Positions 1 to 6,075 of a DNA stretch of 7,159 nucleotides are shown here, in pieces. The translations under genes were made by a program, and so were the position numbers. The notes under the pieces are model-generated. The model was not told the DNA's origin, did not search any database, and saw only the letters and a list, made by a program, of their open reading frames with translations. Each line of letters opens with the position of its first letter. Positions within the stretch are counted from its first letter, which is position 1. This DNA is from DASXRU01 sp039933315 (GTDB lineage Bacteria > Acidobacteriota > Blastocatellia > Pyrinomonadales > Pyrinomonadaceae), in NCBI GenBank assembly GCA_039933315.1, contig JBDTOI010000202.1, forward strand, positions 1-7,159. The letters are read 5' to 3'.

Positions 1-631
1 TCGCCTGGGCCATGTTGTAGCGCGAGGCAAACTCGGCCGGGCTCGTCTGAAAATGAACCTGAAAGCTGGTATTGCACGATTCCATCATGACGTTGTCGTG
101 CCTGATATGGAGCTCGTCAAGTCCTTTGATATGAATCGCAAATGGCCCCCCGCGGAGGCGAATCACGCCGTCGTTCAACTGAGAATAACGGGGCAGCGGC
201 GTAAGATTCTCCAGCGTCAGGTCTGATTTCTTCAGTGTAGGCAGGATTCCGGAAAGGAGTACCTCGGCGCAAAGCGGCCGGGCGCTGTTGCGTACCAACC
301 CGACAAGCTCGTCCAGCTCTTGCTCCATCAAACTAAAACAGCTGCCGCTCAGTGGCAGGGGAGTAAGGTTGGCTTCAAGATTAAACCTGGCGATCTCAGT
401 TGTCAGCCGGGAGTCGTGAGCGCGATCCAGGACTTCCAGGGAAACAGGCGCCGGCCGCATATTGCGATCGACCAGGAACATTTCCTGTTCAGCCCCGATT
501 CGCACCACGCCAGTTTCGCAGCGGCCGGTTTCAATCATGTATTCAAGGGCGCGCAGATCCTCAAGCAGCGCCTTCATAAAGGTCTGCGAGTCTCTCTCGT
601 CAAACTGCGGCTTCACGTTCTGTTCGCCCAT
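1..631 (-). CDS. GCS2-type glutamate-cysteine ligase-like protein, N-terminal part (C-terminus outside window)
   Basis: The frame is open from an ATG at 631 down to the window edge and gives 210 residues. Recognisable GCS2 signatures are RIGAEQEMFLVD (residues 44-55), ARFNLEANLTPL (81-92) and SCNTSFQVHFQ (175-185). These resemble the nucleotide- and substrate-binding strands of the carboxylate-amine ligase superfamily (glutamate-cysteine ligase type 2). From memory, close relatives in Acidobacteria and Bacteroidetes are long proteins in which this domain precedes CBS domains, but that part is not visible here. An in-frame GTG three codons upstream (640) is an alternative start; an in-frame TAA lies just beyond it. 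Neither start has a strong Shine-Dalgarno. It lies 198 bases after the octaheme cytochrome and has no heme motif, so it is probably not part of the electron-transfer set. The substrate is unknown; a gamma-glutamyl or other amide ligation is inferred from family only. Confidence 0.85.
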   Translation of the reverse strand, partial: MGEQNVKPQFDERDSQTFMKALLEDLRALEYMIETGRCETGVVRIGAEQEMFLVDRNMRPAPVSLEVLDRAHDSRLTTEIARFNLEANLTPLPLSGSCFSLMEQELDELVGLVRNSARPLCAEVLLSGILPTLKKSDLTLENLTPLPRYSQLNDGVIRLRGGPFAIHIKGLDELHIRHDNVMMESCNTSFQVHFQTSPAEFASRYNMAQA

Positions 632-772
632 AGACTTCACATCGATTTAGACAAGGCTTATCTGCGGTGCTTAAGGAGTCCCTCGCCCAGGGTATTTCCA
701 GAGTATACGTACCTACTCGGGCAATTCTGATGCCGGGGATTCAAGGTCCCAGACTGGGGTATCCATTAGTGA

Positions 773-788
773 CACCAAGCGTTTGGTG
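773..788 (-). terminator. Weak terminator-like hairpin after the octaheme cytochrome gene
   Basis: The sequence forms a perfect 6-bp stem (CACCAA/TTGGTG) with a 4-base loop, about 40 bases past the stop codon at 830. No T-run follows on the minus strand, so intrinsic termination is doubtful. The rest of the 632-829 gap shows no gene and no convincing promoter. Confidence 0.22.
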
Positions 789-829
789 CGGATTTTTGCC
801 CACGCTGCGAGATTTTCCTCGCCCCACTT

Positions 830-2407
830 TCATTTCGTCTTCGGATGGCATTCGACGCACTGGAAGCTGGAAAGATCGCCCAGGTTAACCGGATGCTTGA
901 ATGGCTCGTTGGCTTTATGACAGGTCTCGCATTTGCGATCCGCCAGGCCACCAAGGTCAACCGGATGTTCAACCGATACACTCTTGAGAACTGTTGCCGG
1001 ACGAGCTGAGTCAGATAAAACGGTGTGGCAGACGTTGCAATTGGTAGTGATGACTTTACCCGTGTTGCTGACGTGCTCGCCGTCGTGACAGCGGAAACAG
1101 CCGGATGAATACAGGTGACCGATGTTGTTCGGATGAGTTTCCCAGTTCGTTTTCATCTCAGGAAAAAAGTAAGTCTGATAGATACGCTGGGTTTCACTGA
1201 TGGCCTGCTTAACCACATCTCCTCGCTGGCTGTATATGTCGCTGTAATTAGTGCGATAGAAGGAGTCCAGACTTGTACCTATCGCTTTGACGGCCTCGTT
1301 TTCTGCTGTGTAGGGCCGGTTCAATGAGGCGATCACTTCCCGCTTGAGGAAGGGCACTGAGGGATCGAGCTTGCCCGCGGCAAACGACTGGTCCACTGCA
1401 ACATCCGGCGGGAGATACGCATGGGCCGGCCGATTATGGCAATCAATACAATCCATGCGCCGCTTCTCGCCGTTGGCAAACTGTTCGGCGCTGAGGGGCC
1501 GCGCGCGATCGACATATTCGGTGACGTTCCCATTCCGGTCCTTTACGCGAATCCAGGGAATGACCTGCCGGTGGCGATCCGTGGCGATGTAAGAGATCTC
1601 GTTGCCCAGATTCATGTGCCAGTGAATGCCGGCCACCGGTCCACTATCGGGGTTCCCGCCGCCGACATTGATTAGCATGCGCATCTGCCGCAAAGAGTTC
1701 TTTTCATCGTACGCGTAATGATTGAAGGTTTTGAGTTGAGCGCCATAAAACTTGGAAGGCCAATGACACTTTTCACAGGTTTCGTTTGCCGGACGCATGT
1801 TGTGAACAGGGGTTCCGATTGGTTTTGAATACTTGTCAAAAGCCAGCGAGTAAAGCTGGCGGGCCCCGTTAAGTTTCGAACGAGCATACGACTCGGCGCC
1901 CGATCCGACGTGACAGTCAACGCAGCGAATCCTGGCATGCGAGGTAGCCATGAAGGCAACGTGCTCAGGTTTCATAACTGAATGGCAGGTTGTCCCGCAG
2001 AACTCGACCGACTCGCTGTACTCGAAAGCCCGGTAGCTGCCAAACGCGCTCATGAAAATAAAGATGAACGAGACGCCGACGAGCGTGAAAGCAATTCGAC
2101 GCTGACGCCGATCGTTTAAATCAATTTTGGGATATGCGGCAATTTTGGATTCCGGCCATCGCCGGCGCCGCCGTCGCTCGATCAGCATCCCCAACACAAT
2201 TACGGCCAGGCCCAGGATCAGGAAACCCGGCAGAATTACGTACGTGACAATGCCAAGGTAAGGATTCTCAGCAGCCCTGGTGAACTCGATTAAGAAGAGG
2301 AGAATGATGCTGACGAGACTGGCAGTAACAATTACTGCTCCGGCGAAGCTGATGTAGTTGCGGAAAAGGGTATGCGGTTTTACTGATGCCTGCTTTTCAT
2401 CGCTCAT
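830..2407 (-). CDS. Octaheme NapC/NirT-type inner-membrane cytochrome c (ImcH-like), putative quinol dehydrogenase
   Basis: The protein has 525 residues from the chosen ATG at 2407. Three hydrophobic helices lie at about 15-42, 50-76 and 104-131, separated by a very basic cytoplasmic loop (RRRRRR). A periplasmic heme domain follows. Heme motifs are CGTTCH (137-142, a CX3CH variant followed by Met145, as in NapC-type first hemes), CVDCH (162), CEKCH (211), CIDCH (320), CFRCH (437), CNVCH (457), CETCH (493) and CVECH (517). The NapC/NirT family oxidises membrane quinol and passes electrons to periplasmic partners. Three N-terminal helices plus a NapC domain and extra hemes resemble ImcH of Geobacter. 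The last two hemes sit in a tandem HPVxLGxL module (481-497 and 505-521). A TTG at 2473 would add 22 residues. ATG 2407 is preferred because AGGT lies 8 bases upstream and the MSDEK start suits a membrane protein with a cytoplasmic N-terminus. Its donor and acceptor are inferred. Confidence 0.88.
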   Translation of the reverse strand: MSDEKQASVKPHTLFRNYISFAGAVIVTASLVSIILLFLIEFTRAAENPYLGIVTYVILPGFLILGLAVIVLGMLIERRRRRRWPESKIAAYPKIDLNDRRQRRIAFTLVGVSFIFIFMSAFGSYRAFEYSESVEFCGTTCHSVMKPEHVAFMATSHARIRCVDCHVGSGAESYARSKLNGARQLYSLAFDKYSKPIGTPVHNMRPANETCEKCHWPSKFYGAQLKTFNHYAYDEKNSLRQMRMLINVGGGNPDSGPVAGIHWHMNLGNEISYIATDRHRQVIPWIRVKDRNGNVTEYVDRARPLSAEQFANGEKRRMDCIDCHNRPAHAYLPPDVAVDQSFAAGKLDPSVPFLKREVIASLNRPYTAENEAVKAIGTSLDSFYRTNYSDIYSQRGDVVKQAISETQRIYQTYFFPEMKTNWETHPNNIGHLYSSGCFRCHDGEHVSNTGKVITTNCNVCHTVLSDSARPATVLKSVSVEHPVDLGGLADRKCETCHKANEPFKHPVNLGDLSSFQCVECHPKTK

Positions 2408-2480
2408 AAGTTTTGACCTAACGTCGAACATCCTTATCGAGTCTTCAAGGGCAAACACGGACGCCCTATACAAACTGAAT

Positions 2481-2519
2481 TAGTCCGCGACAGCGGACAA
2501 ATGGAAATAGCTCAGCATG
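2481..2519. repeat. Degenerate copy of the GTCCGC-palindrome repeat family
   Basis: GTCCGC-GACA-GCGGAC (2483-2498) is a perfect 6-bp stem. It is followed by GGAAATAGCTCAGCA (2504-2518), which matches the AAAATAGCCCAGCA that follows the same palindrome in the array at 6076-6295. The second half of the element (the AGTGCTGGG arm) is lost here. The copy lies just upstream of the octaheme cytochrome start. Confidence 0.6.
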
Positions 2520-2539
2520 GCTTGCACAAGAACTCTTAT

Positions 2540-2642
2540 TTCGTGTTGGTTCGTGTACTTAGTGTGGTTTCGTGGATCGTGTGGCTCCGAATCCTGGGCA
2601 CACGATCCACGAAATTACACGAAACTTACGAACCAACACGAA
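2540..2642. repeat. Long imperfect inverted repeat (two 44-nt arms, 15-nt loop)
   Basis: Arms at 2540-2583 and 2599-2642 match at 37 of 44 positions. The outer 15 and inner 16 bases pair perfectly; the mismatches cluster in the middle. The loop is 2584-2598. It lies between the monoheme and octaheme cytochrome genes, 15 bases past the TAG of the former. As RNA it would form a very stable hairpin that could block 3' exonuclease or reduce read-through, but no T-run follows. The TTCGTG-rich arms look like a dispersed intergenic repeat, not a unique regulatory site. Confidence 0.7.
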
Positions 2643-2656
2643 GCAAGAGCGCGCCT

Positions 2657-2989
2657 CTAGGGCGCGGTCTTTAACTGCTTCATGTACTCAACCAGCGCTT
2701 TTGCCTGTTCGGCGCTCACACCTTTTTCGGCGTAGGCCGGCATGTTCGGTGGCTTCTCAGGCTTCTTGCCCTTCATTATTATGTCGATCAATTGCGCGTC
2801 CGGCATCGCCGAATCGAACTTCTTTTCCGCCTTTTGCCCGTGACACGCAACGCATTTAGTTTTGAACGTTGCCCCGGCATCAAACTGATCCTGGCTGCCT
2901 GTTGGCGCCATAGCCGTCACCAAAACTGCGGCAATGAAAAATGCCCCCACCATCGCCGCCGCGACCGTTACAATCTTTAGAGTCTTCAT
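2657..2989 (-). CDS. Small monoheme class I cytochrome c, periplasmic
   Basis: The protein has 110 residues. The N-terminus (MKTLKIVTVAAAMVG..., to about residue 28, ending AMA) is a Sec signal peptide or an uncleaved membrane anchor. One heme motif, CVACH, lies at 46-50, followed by GQKAEKK. The sixth ligand is probably Met83 in NMPAY (82-86), and the closing helix is AEQAKALVEYMKQLK. This is the usual class I (c6/c553-like) fold of about 80 mature residues. Such proteins are mobile one-electron carriers, so it may shuttle between the octaheme membrane cytochrome encoded next and the multiheme proteins encoded before it. The ATG at 2989 has only a weak Shine-Dalgarno-like GGGTAA, which sits at the foot of a predicted hairpin (2995-3061). 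The stop codon lies in the loop of a short GCGCC/GGCGC stem (2651-2665). Assignment to class I is firm; the partners are inferred. Confidence 0.9.
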   Translation of the reverse strand: MKTLKIVTVAAAMVGAFFIAAVLVTAMAPTGSQDQFDAGATFKTKCVACHGQKAEKKFDSAMPDAQLIDIIMKGKKPEKPPNMPAYAEKGVSAEQAKALVEYMKQLKTAP

Positions 2990-2994
2990 AATTA

Positions 2995-3061
2995 CCCAAT
3001 GCCCTTCTCAAGATATCGATAGCGAACCTCTGTGAACTTCAGGATTCGCTAATACATTGGG
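2995..3061 (-). promoter_or_regulatory. Nested hairpin in the leader of the monoheme cytochrome gene
   Basis: The outer stem is CCCAATG (2995-3001) with CATTGGG (3055-3061). Inside it, AGCGAA-CCT (3021-3029) pairs with AGG-a-TTCGCT (3041-3050) with one bulged base. On the minus strand the 3' leg of the outer stem contains the GGG of the weak ribosome-binding site for the ATG at 2989. It could modulate translation or stabilise a processed message, but this is speculative. Confidence 0.3.
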
Positions 3062-3164
3062 CAATGCCTATGCCGCGATAATTGCTGGCATTCGAGGTTG
3101 AATCCACGTCGTTTGTGGCCTTTCGCGCAGCGGATTGGGGAACTTTTCGCAAACCAAATTCTCT

Positions 3165-3740
3165 TCAGGCTGCCGCTCGTTTGTGACAGGCCGTACATTT
3201 CTTGGATGTGGGCGGACTGAGCTCTTTGCTCGTTTTGACAATTTCGTCGTGGCAGCCGGCGCAGTTGCGATGAAAGGCCTGCTGATTAGTCAAAGTAACC
3301 AACTCAGTGCCGACCTCGAGTTTAATTTGCGGGATCTCCGGCAGGAGTTTCGGCTTCATCTCAGCTCGAGCATGACAATCGCGACAGGCAGCGACGCCGG
3401 CTGCACTGGCATCTTTCTCGAAGAGCTCCGCGGTCAAGGTAGTCGTACGGTCCGCGGGCCAAGCCGTCTTCAGCGGGGGATGTTTAGCCGCTTCGGCGGC
3501 GGGTTGAGCGGCGTGGTGGCACTCGATACACATGATCGTCGTGCCCTCAATACTCCTATTCTTAGTTATGTGATCGAGGTGGCTGAACTTGATTGTTCCC
3601 AGTTTTGCCTCGGGTCCCAGAATTAGTATTTCCGGCCGCTTCTTTGCCTCCTGCGCCGATACACCAGGGAAGTTGTTTGACGTGGTTAGGACCATTAGAA
3701 CGGTAATGAGAATGACTACGAACGCCGCTAAGACTTTCAT
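3165..3740 (-). CDS. Periplasmic tetraheme cytochrome c (c3/c7-like)
   Basis: The protein has 191 residues. A clear Sec signal peptide (1-29, MKVLAAFVVILITVLMVL... ending VSA) is probably cleaved before Gln30. Four CXXCH motifs follow: CIECH (71-75), CRDCH (119-123), CAGCH (160-164) and CTACH (182-186). KFSHLDH (51-57) supplies distal histidines in the manner of the cytochrome c3/c7 superfamily, and His157 in FHRNC may serve another heme. No membrane anchor remains after cleavage, so the mature protein should be a soluble periplasmic carrier. The ATG at 3740 is fixed by an excellent Shine-Dalgarno, GGAGGT, four bases upstream; this is the strongest ribosome-binding site in the cluster and suggests high expression. 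The gene lies 142 bases after a nine-heme gene and 175 before the monoheme gene, both gaps filled with inverted repeats, so it may have its own promoter. Heme binding is certain; the redox partner is inferred. Confidence 0.9.
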   Translation of the reverse strand: MKVLAAFVVILITVLMVLTTSNNFPGVSAQEAKKRPEILILGPEAKLGTIKFSHLDHITKNRSIEGTTIMCIECHHAAQPAAEAAKHPPLKTAWPADRTTTLTAELFEKDASAAGVAACRDCHARAEMKPKLLPEIPQIKLEVGTELVTLTNQQAFHRNCAGCHDEIVKTSKELSPPTSKKCTACHKRAAA

Positions 3741-3744
3741 GTTT

Positions 3745-3750
3745 ACCTCC
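3745..3750 (-). promoter_or_regulatory. Strong Shine-Dalgarno of the tetraheme cytochrome gene
   Basis: On the minus strand GGAGGT precedes ATG by AAAC (four bases). It is a near-perfect anti-16S match and decides the start at 3740. Confidence 0.85.
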
Positions 3751-3772
3751 TCGAAATGCCAACCGAACTGAG

Positions 3773-3791
3773 CGCAAGCTAACAGCTTGCG
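3773..3791. repeat. Perfect short palindrome (8-bp stem, 3-nt loop)
   Basis: CGCAAGCT-AAC-AGCTTGCG lies in the leader of the tetraheme gene, about 20 bases upstream of its Shine-Dalgarno. It resembles short dispersed palindromes of REP type. It could also be a hairpin in the 5' leader or a dyad operator; the sequence alone does not distinguish these. Confidence 0.55.
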
Positions 3792-3811
3792 TTAAATTCT
3801 ATACGCCGCTA

Positions 3812-3880
3812 GTGGCGCAGACTTCAGTCTGTGGTGCTGGTAAATTCAAACGAGTAATCACTGACTGAAGTCTGTGCCAC
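3812..3880. repeat. Inverted pair of a 21-nt palindromic element
   Basis: The element at 3812-3832 and the reverse complement of 3860-3880 match at 19 of 21 positions. Each contains a small self-complementary core around ACTTCAGT (CAGACT-TC-AGTCTG at 3818-3831). The 27-base spacer is AT-rich. The right copy ends two bases from the TAA of the nine-heme gene, so in mRNA it would form a hairpin immediately after that stop codon. A long-stem fold (arm with arm) and two separate small hairpins are both possible. Confidence 0.65.
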
Positions 3881-3882
3881 AT

Positions 3883-4803
3883 TTAGAAGTGCCACGTATT
3901 TCCCGTGTGACACCGTTTACACGCCGCAAAGTCGTCGCCGCCAAAAGCCCGCTTGCCGTTATGACAAGACATGCAACTAAGCGCGCCGGCCGAGGCGTGA
4001 TGGTTAAGCGGCTGCGGTGCGCTCACCTGAAGCCCCCGCGCCACGCCCGCGCGGACGCGATGACATTCATTGCAACTCAAGCCCTCAGATCTATCGTGCT
4101 TTGCGTGGCTGAAGCCGACCCGAAAAGCTGCCGCCGTCTCTCGCGTGCGCACGAAACGACCGGGTTGATGGCACACCCCGCAGGAAGAGATATTTTGCTC
4201 GCCTGACTTTGCGCTTGGCGCATGGCAGCCAAAGCAGGTTGTGTGAGCACTGAAGCCGGCCGGGATCGAAAGCGCCACGCCTGCGCGCGCAGGTTTGTGA
4301 CAAGTGGCACAGCCGACATTGCGGTGGCGCGCGTGATCGAATCTCATGTTGAAACTGCTTAAGCGGGGAAACGGTTTCAGCTTGCCGGACTGCGCGTCTG
4401 TGTGACAGATCGTGCAAATCGGTCCTGATGAGCTGGCGAATTGCTGCGTATGACATCCGGCGCACGGCAAATGCCCGTTGCCTCCCGGGGTAGCTGGTCG
4501 GGCCGCATTTGTTTCACGCTTGTGACAAAGCAGACACGGCAGGCGGGTGTGGTTCGGATTAGCGTGTTTGAATTTGGAGAAGTCCGCGCTTTGGGGATCA
4601 GGCAGTTCTTCATAAAGATGAGCCAATTCAGTCGTCATCGATTCCGTGGCCGGAGAGTTCAAAACAGTTGCGAGGGTCAGTCCGACTACAATGGCCATGA
4701 GTGTGAACGCCCGCGAAGGTGATCTCGACATCCGCATCAGGCCAGACCCTCGCTTCGCCATGCGGCGGCAGAGCCGCGAAACGTTTTCGATCAAATCACC
4801 CAT
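3883..4803 (-). CDS. Nine-heme c-type cytochrome, second of a coupled pair
   Basis: The protein has 306 residues from ATG 4803. A basic N-region (MRMSRSPSR, 23-31) precedes a hydrophobic stretch (about 33-49), giving a long signal peptide or signal anchor; no lipobox is seen. Nine canonical motifs follow: CLLCH (90), CAGCH (114), CTICH (130), CATCH (165), CFGCH (190), CGVCH (208), CNECH (244), CMSCH (277) and CKRCH (295). FKHANPNH, FDHARH and FSHAKH supply distal histidines, typical of c3/c7-derived electron wires. The first three hemes and the following FxxxFxHxxH segment resemble the N-terminus of the nine-heme protein encoded directly upstream. The upstream stop and this ATG overlap as TGATG, and AAGGCGGG lies just upstream, indicating translational coupling and perhaps fixed stoichiometry. 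A TTG at 4806 is a less likely start; Met23 is a possible internal one. Role: probably periplasmic or outer-membrane-associated electron relay, by inference. Confidence 0.88.
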   Translation of the reverse strand: MGDLIENVSRLCRRMAKRGSGLMRMSRSPSRAFTLMAIVVGLTLATVLNSPATESMTTELAHLYEELPDPQSADFSKFKHANPNHTRLPCLLCHKRETNAARPATPGGNGHLPCAGCHTQQFASSSGPICTICHTDAQSGKLKPFPRLSSFNMRFDHARHRNVGCATCHKPARAGVALSIPAGFSAHTTCFGCHAPSAKSGEQNISSCGVCHQPGRFVRTRETAAAFRVGFSHAKHDRSEGLSCNECHRVRAGVARGLQVSAPQPLNHHASAGALSCMSCHNGKRAFGGDDFAACKRCHTGNTWHF

Positions 4804-6056
4804 CAACCCGCCTTCTTCGGCTGTGGTGTTGGAAACGCGTTAAGATGACTTTCCGGCATACCTTCCTTGCCAAACGTGATATGGCATTTGCCACAAACAA
4901 AAGCCGGGTTGGCCTTCTTCTGATCAATCTCAAAATTTAATGCGCCGCCGTCATCAGTGGTAGCGGTAATGTGACAACCGTCCGCTCCGCCACAGGAGCG
5001 CACTGGGACTTTCAGCGTCTTCGGATCGAGCGTGTTCATGTCAGCGACGTGGTGGCACGACGTGCAGCTCAAACTCGGGTGCTCACCGCCTTCGTGCCGA
5101 AATGCCCCGGCAGAAATGCGCTTGCTCCAGCGCGCCAGGATGGTCTGATCAGCGATACCCATCTCCGCCGGAAGCTTCGGGTCGAAATCAACCTTCAACT
5201 TCGGCTCCGGTGGTAACAGCTGGTGGCACAGTTGGCAGTCCTTTGGCTCAGGCGGAATTCCCGAGTCGGCACTGTGACAGGTGAAACACGCGACGTGGCT
5301 GTTAGGAACGGTTTGAAATGCGCCCTTCTTTAACCAGAAGTTGTCACCCAGAGTTTTGGGGGGCTTGGTCACGTACTCCTCACTCGCATTGCCTTGCGGT
5401 TGATAGGTTTGATGACAGACAGGACAACTCCTGGGCTGCTCCGGTTGCTTCTGGGAAACAGTCCACCGCGCCCCGACAAACTGGGCCGTCGCATCCAGCG
5501 GGAAGCCTGGGCGTTCAAATCCCACCACGTCCACGTGTTTGTCATGCGGAAAACCGACGCCGAACTCTGAGACGAACTCACGCGTCTTTAGCTGCGAATC
5601 GGCCACGTCACCCAGACTGGGAAACAGGAAGCGAGCCGTATCGCGCGGAGTAACCTTCACATGGCAGTTCGAGCAGACAGCGGGCGCGGGGCGCTCACGC
5701 GCAAAAAACTGCGGCCGGTGGCAGTTGATACATGACGAGTGCTCGGGAAACTCGGCGACATCAGGAAAGGCGGCGTCTTCCTTACGCACATCTTTCCAAT
5801 TCTTCGTCGGGACCTTGTGACAGGAATCGCATGTCAGCTTCTGGGTCGTGACATGAGTGACGTGAGAAAACTGCGAATAATTAATGCGCGGCTGCTTTTG
5901 CGCAGCTGACTGACTGGCCGGCCGGCGAACCTGGGAACGCCGTTGTGGCTCGGGCGTGCTATGCACTACTCGGGTATGAATGAAGTGCGGAGCCACCGAT
6001 AGAAGGAAGCCAACCACCAGAATCATTATCCCTGTGAAACTATGCGTGCCTTGCAC
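4803..6056 (-). CDS. Nine-heme-motif c-type cytochrome, first of a coupled pair
   Basis: The protein has 417 residues from GTG 6056, with GGCGGAAAA upstream and an in-frame TGA just beyond. A hydrophobic segment (about 9-26) acts as signal peptide or anchor but has few positive charges before it. A Pro/Arg/Gln-rich linker (33-57) follows. Eight canonical motifs are seen: CDSCH (76), CINCH (109), CSNCH (128), CPVCH (211), CFTCH (257), CQLCH (274), CTSCH (331) and CGKCH (388). In addition CGGADGCH (355-362) is a possible CX5CH site. Distal histidine patterns include FSHVTH (63-68) and FPHDKH (169-174). Residues 58-174 align by eye with the N-terminus of the protein encoded next. The C-terminus (HLNAFPTPQPKKAG) is unstructured-looking. 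It is separated from the upstream barrel gene by terminator-like hairpins and a repeat array. A periplasmic wire or barrel-plugging cytochrome is plausible, as MtrA is for MtrB, but homology to MtrA is not claimed. Confidence 0.88.
   Translation of the reverse strand: MQGTHSFTGIMILVVGFLLSVAPHFIHTRVVHSTPEPQRRSQVRRPASQSAAQKQPRINYSQFSHVTHVTTQKLTCDSCHKVPTKNWKDVRKEDAAFPDVAEFPEHSSCINCHRPQFFARERPAPAVCSNCHVKVTPRDTARFLFPSLGDVADSQLKTREFVSEFGVGFPHDKHVDVVGFERPGFPLDATAQFVGARWTVSQKQPEQPRSCPVCHQTYQPQGNASEEYVTKPPKTLGDNFWLKKGAFQTVPNSHVACFTCHSADSGIPPEPKDCQLCHQLLPPEPKLKVDFDPKLPAEMGIADQTILARWSKRISAGAFRHEGGEHPSLSCTSCHHVADMNTLDPKTLKVPVRSCGGADGCHITATTDDGGALNFEIDQKKANPAFVCGKCHITFGKEGMPESHLNAFPTPQPKKAG
4807..4814 (-). 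promoter_or_regulatory. Ribosome-binding site inside the end of the upstream gene
   Basis: On the minus strand AAGGCGGG lies within the last codons of the upstream cytochrome gene, three bases before the ATG at 4803. With the TGATG overlap it favours ATG over the TTG at 4806 and suggests translational coupling. Confidence 0.5.
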
Positions 6057-6075
6057 AAAAACTTTTCCGCCGGTT

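Noticed and set aside
697..710. TATACT (-10-like) promoter for the GCS2 gene
   Set aside because: The hexamer is present on the minus strand, but no acceptable -35 box lies at 16-18 bases, so I could not support a promoter.
320..730. 136-residue plus-strand open frame
   Set aside because: It is antisense to the GCS2 gene, whose translation shows clear family motifs; the plus-strand product has no recognisable domain.
2408..2473. 22-residue N-terminal extension of the octaheme cytochrome from TTG 2473
   Set aside because: The extension has no family-like sequence, the TTG lacks a good ribosome site, and ATG 2407 has AGGT at suitable spacing.
3135..3626. 163-residue plus-strand open frame
   Set aside because: It lies opposite the tetraheme cytochrome, which has a signal peptide, four heme motifs and a perfect Shine-Dalgarno.
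4091..4465. 124-residue minus-strand frame within a nine-heme gene
   Set aside because: It is an out-of-frame shadow with Arg/Ser-rich composition and no heme motifs or domain.
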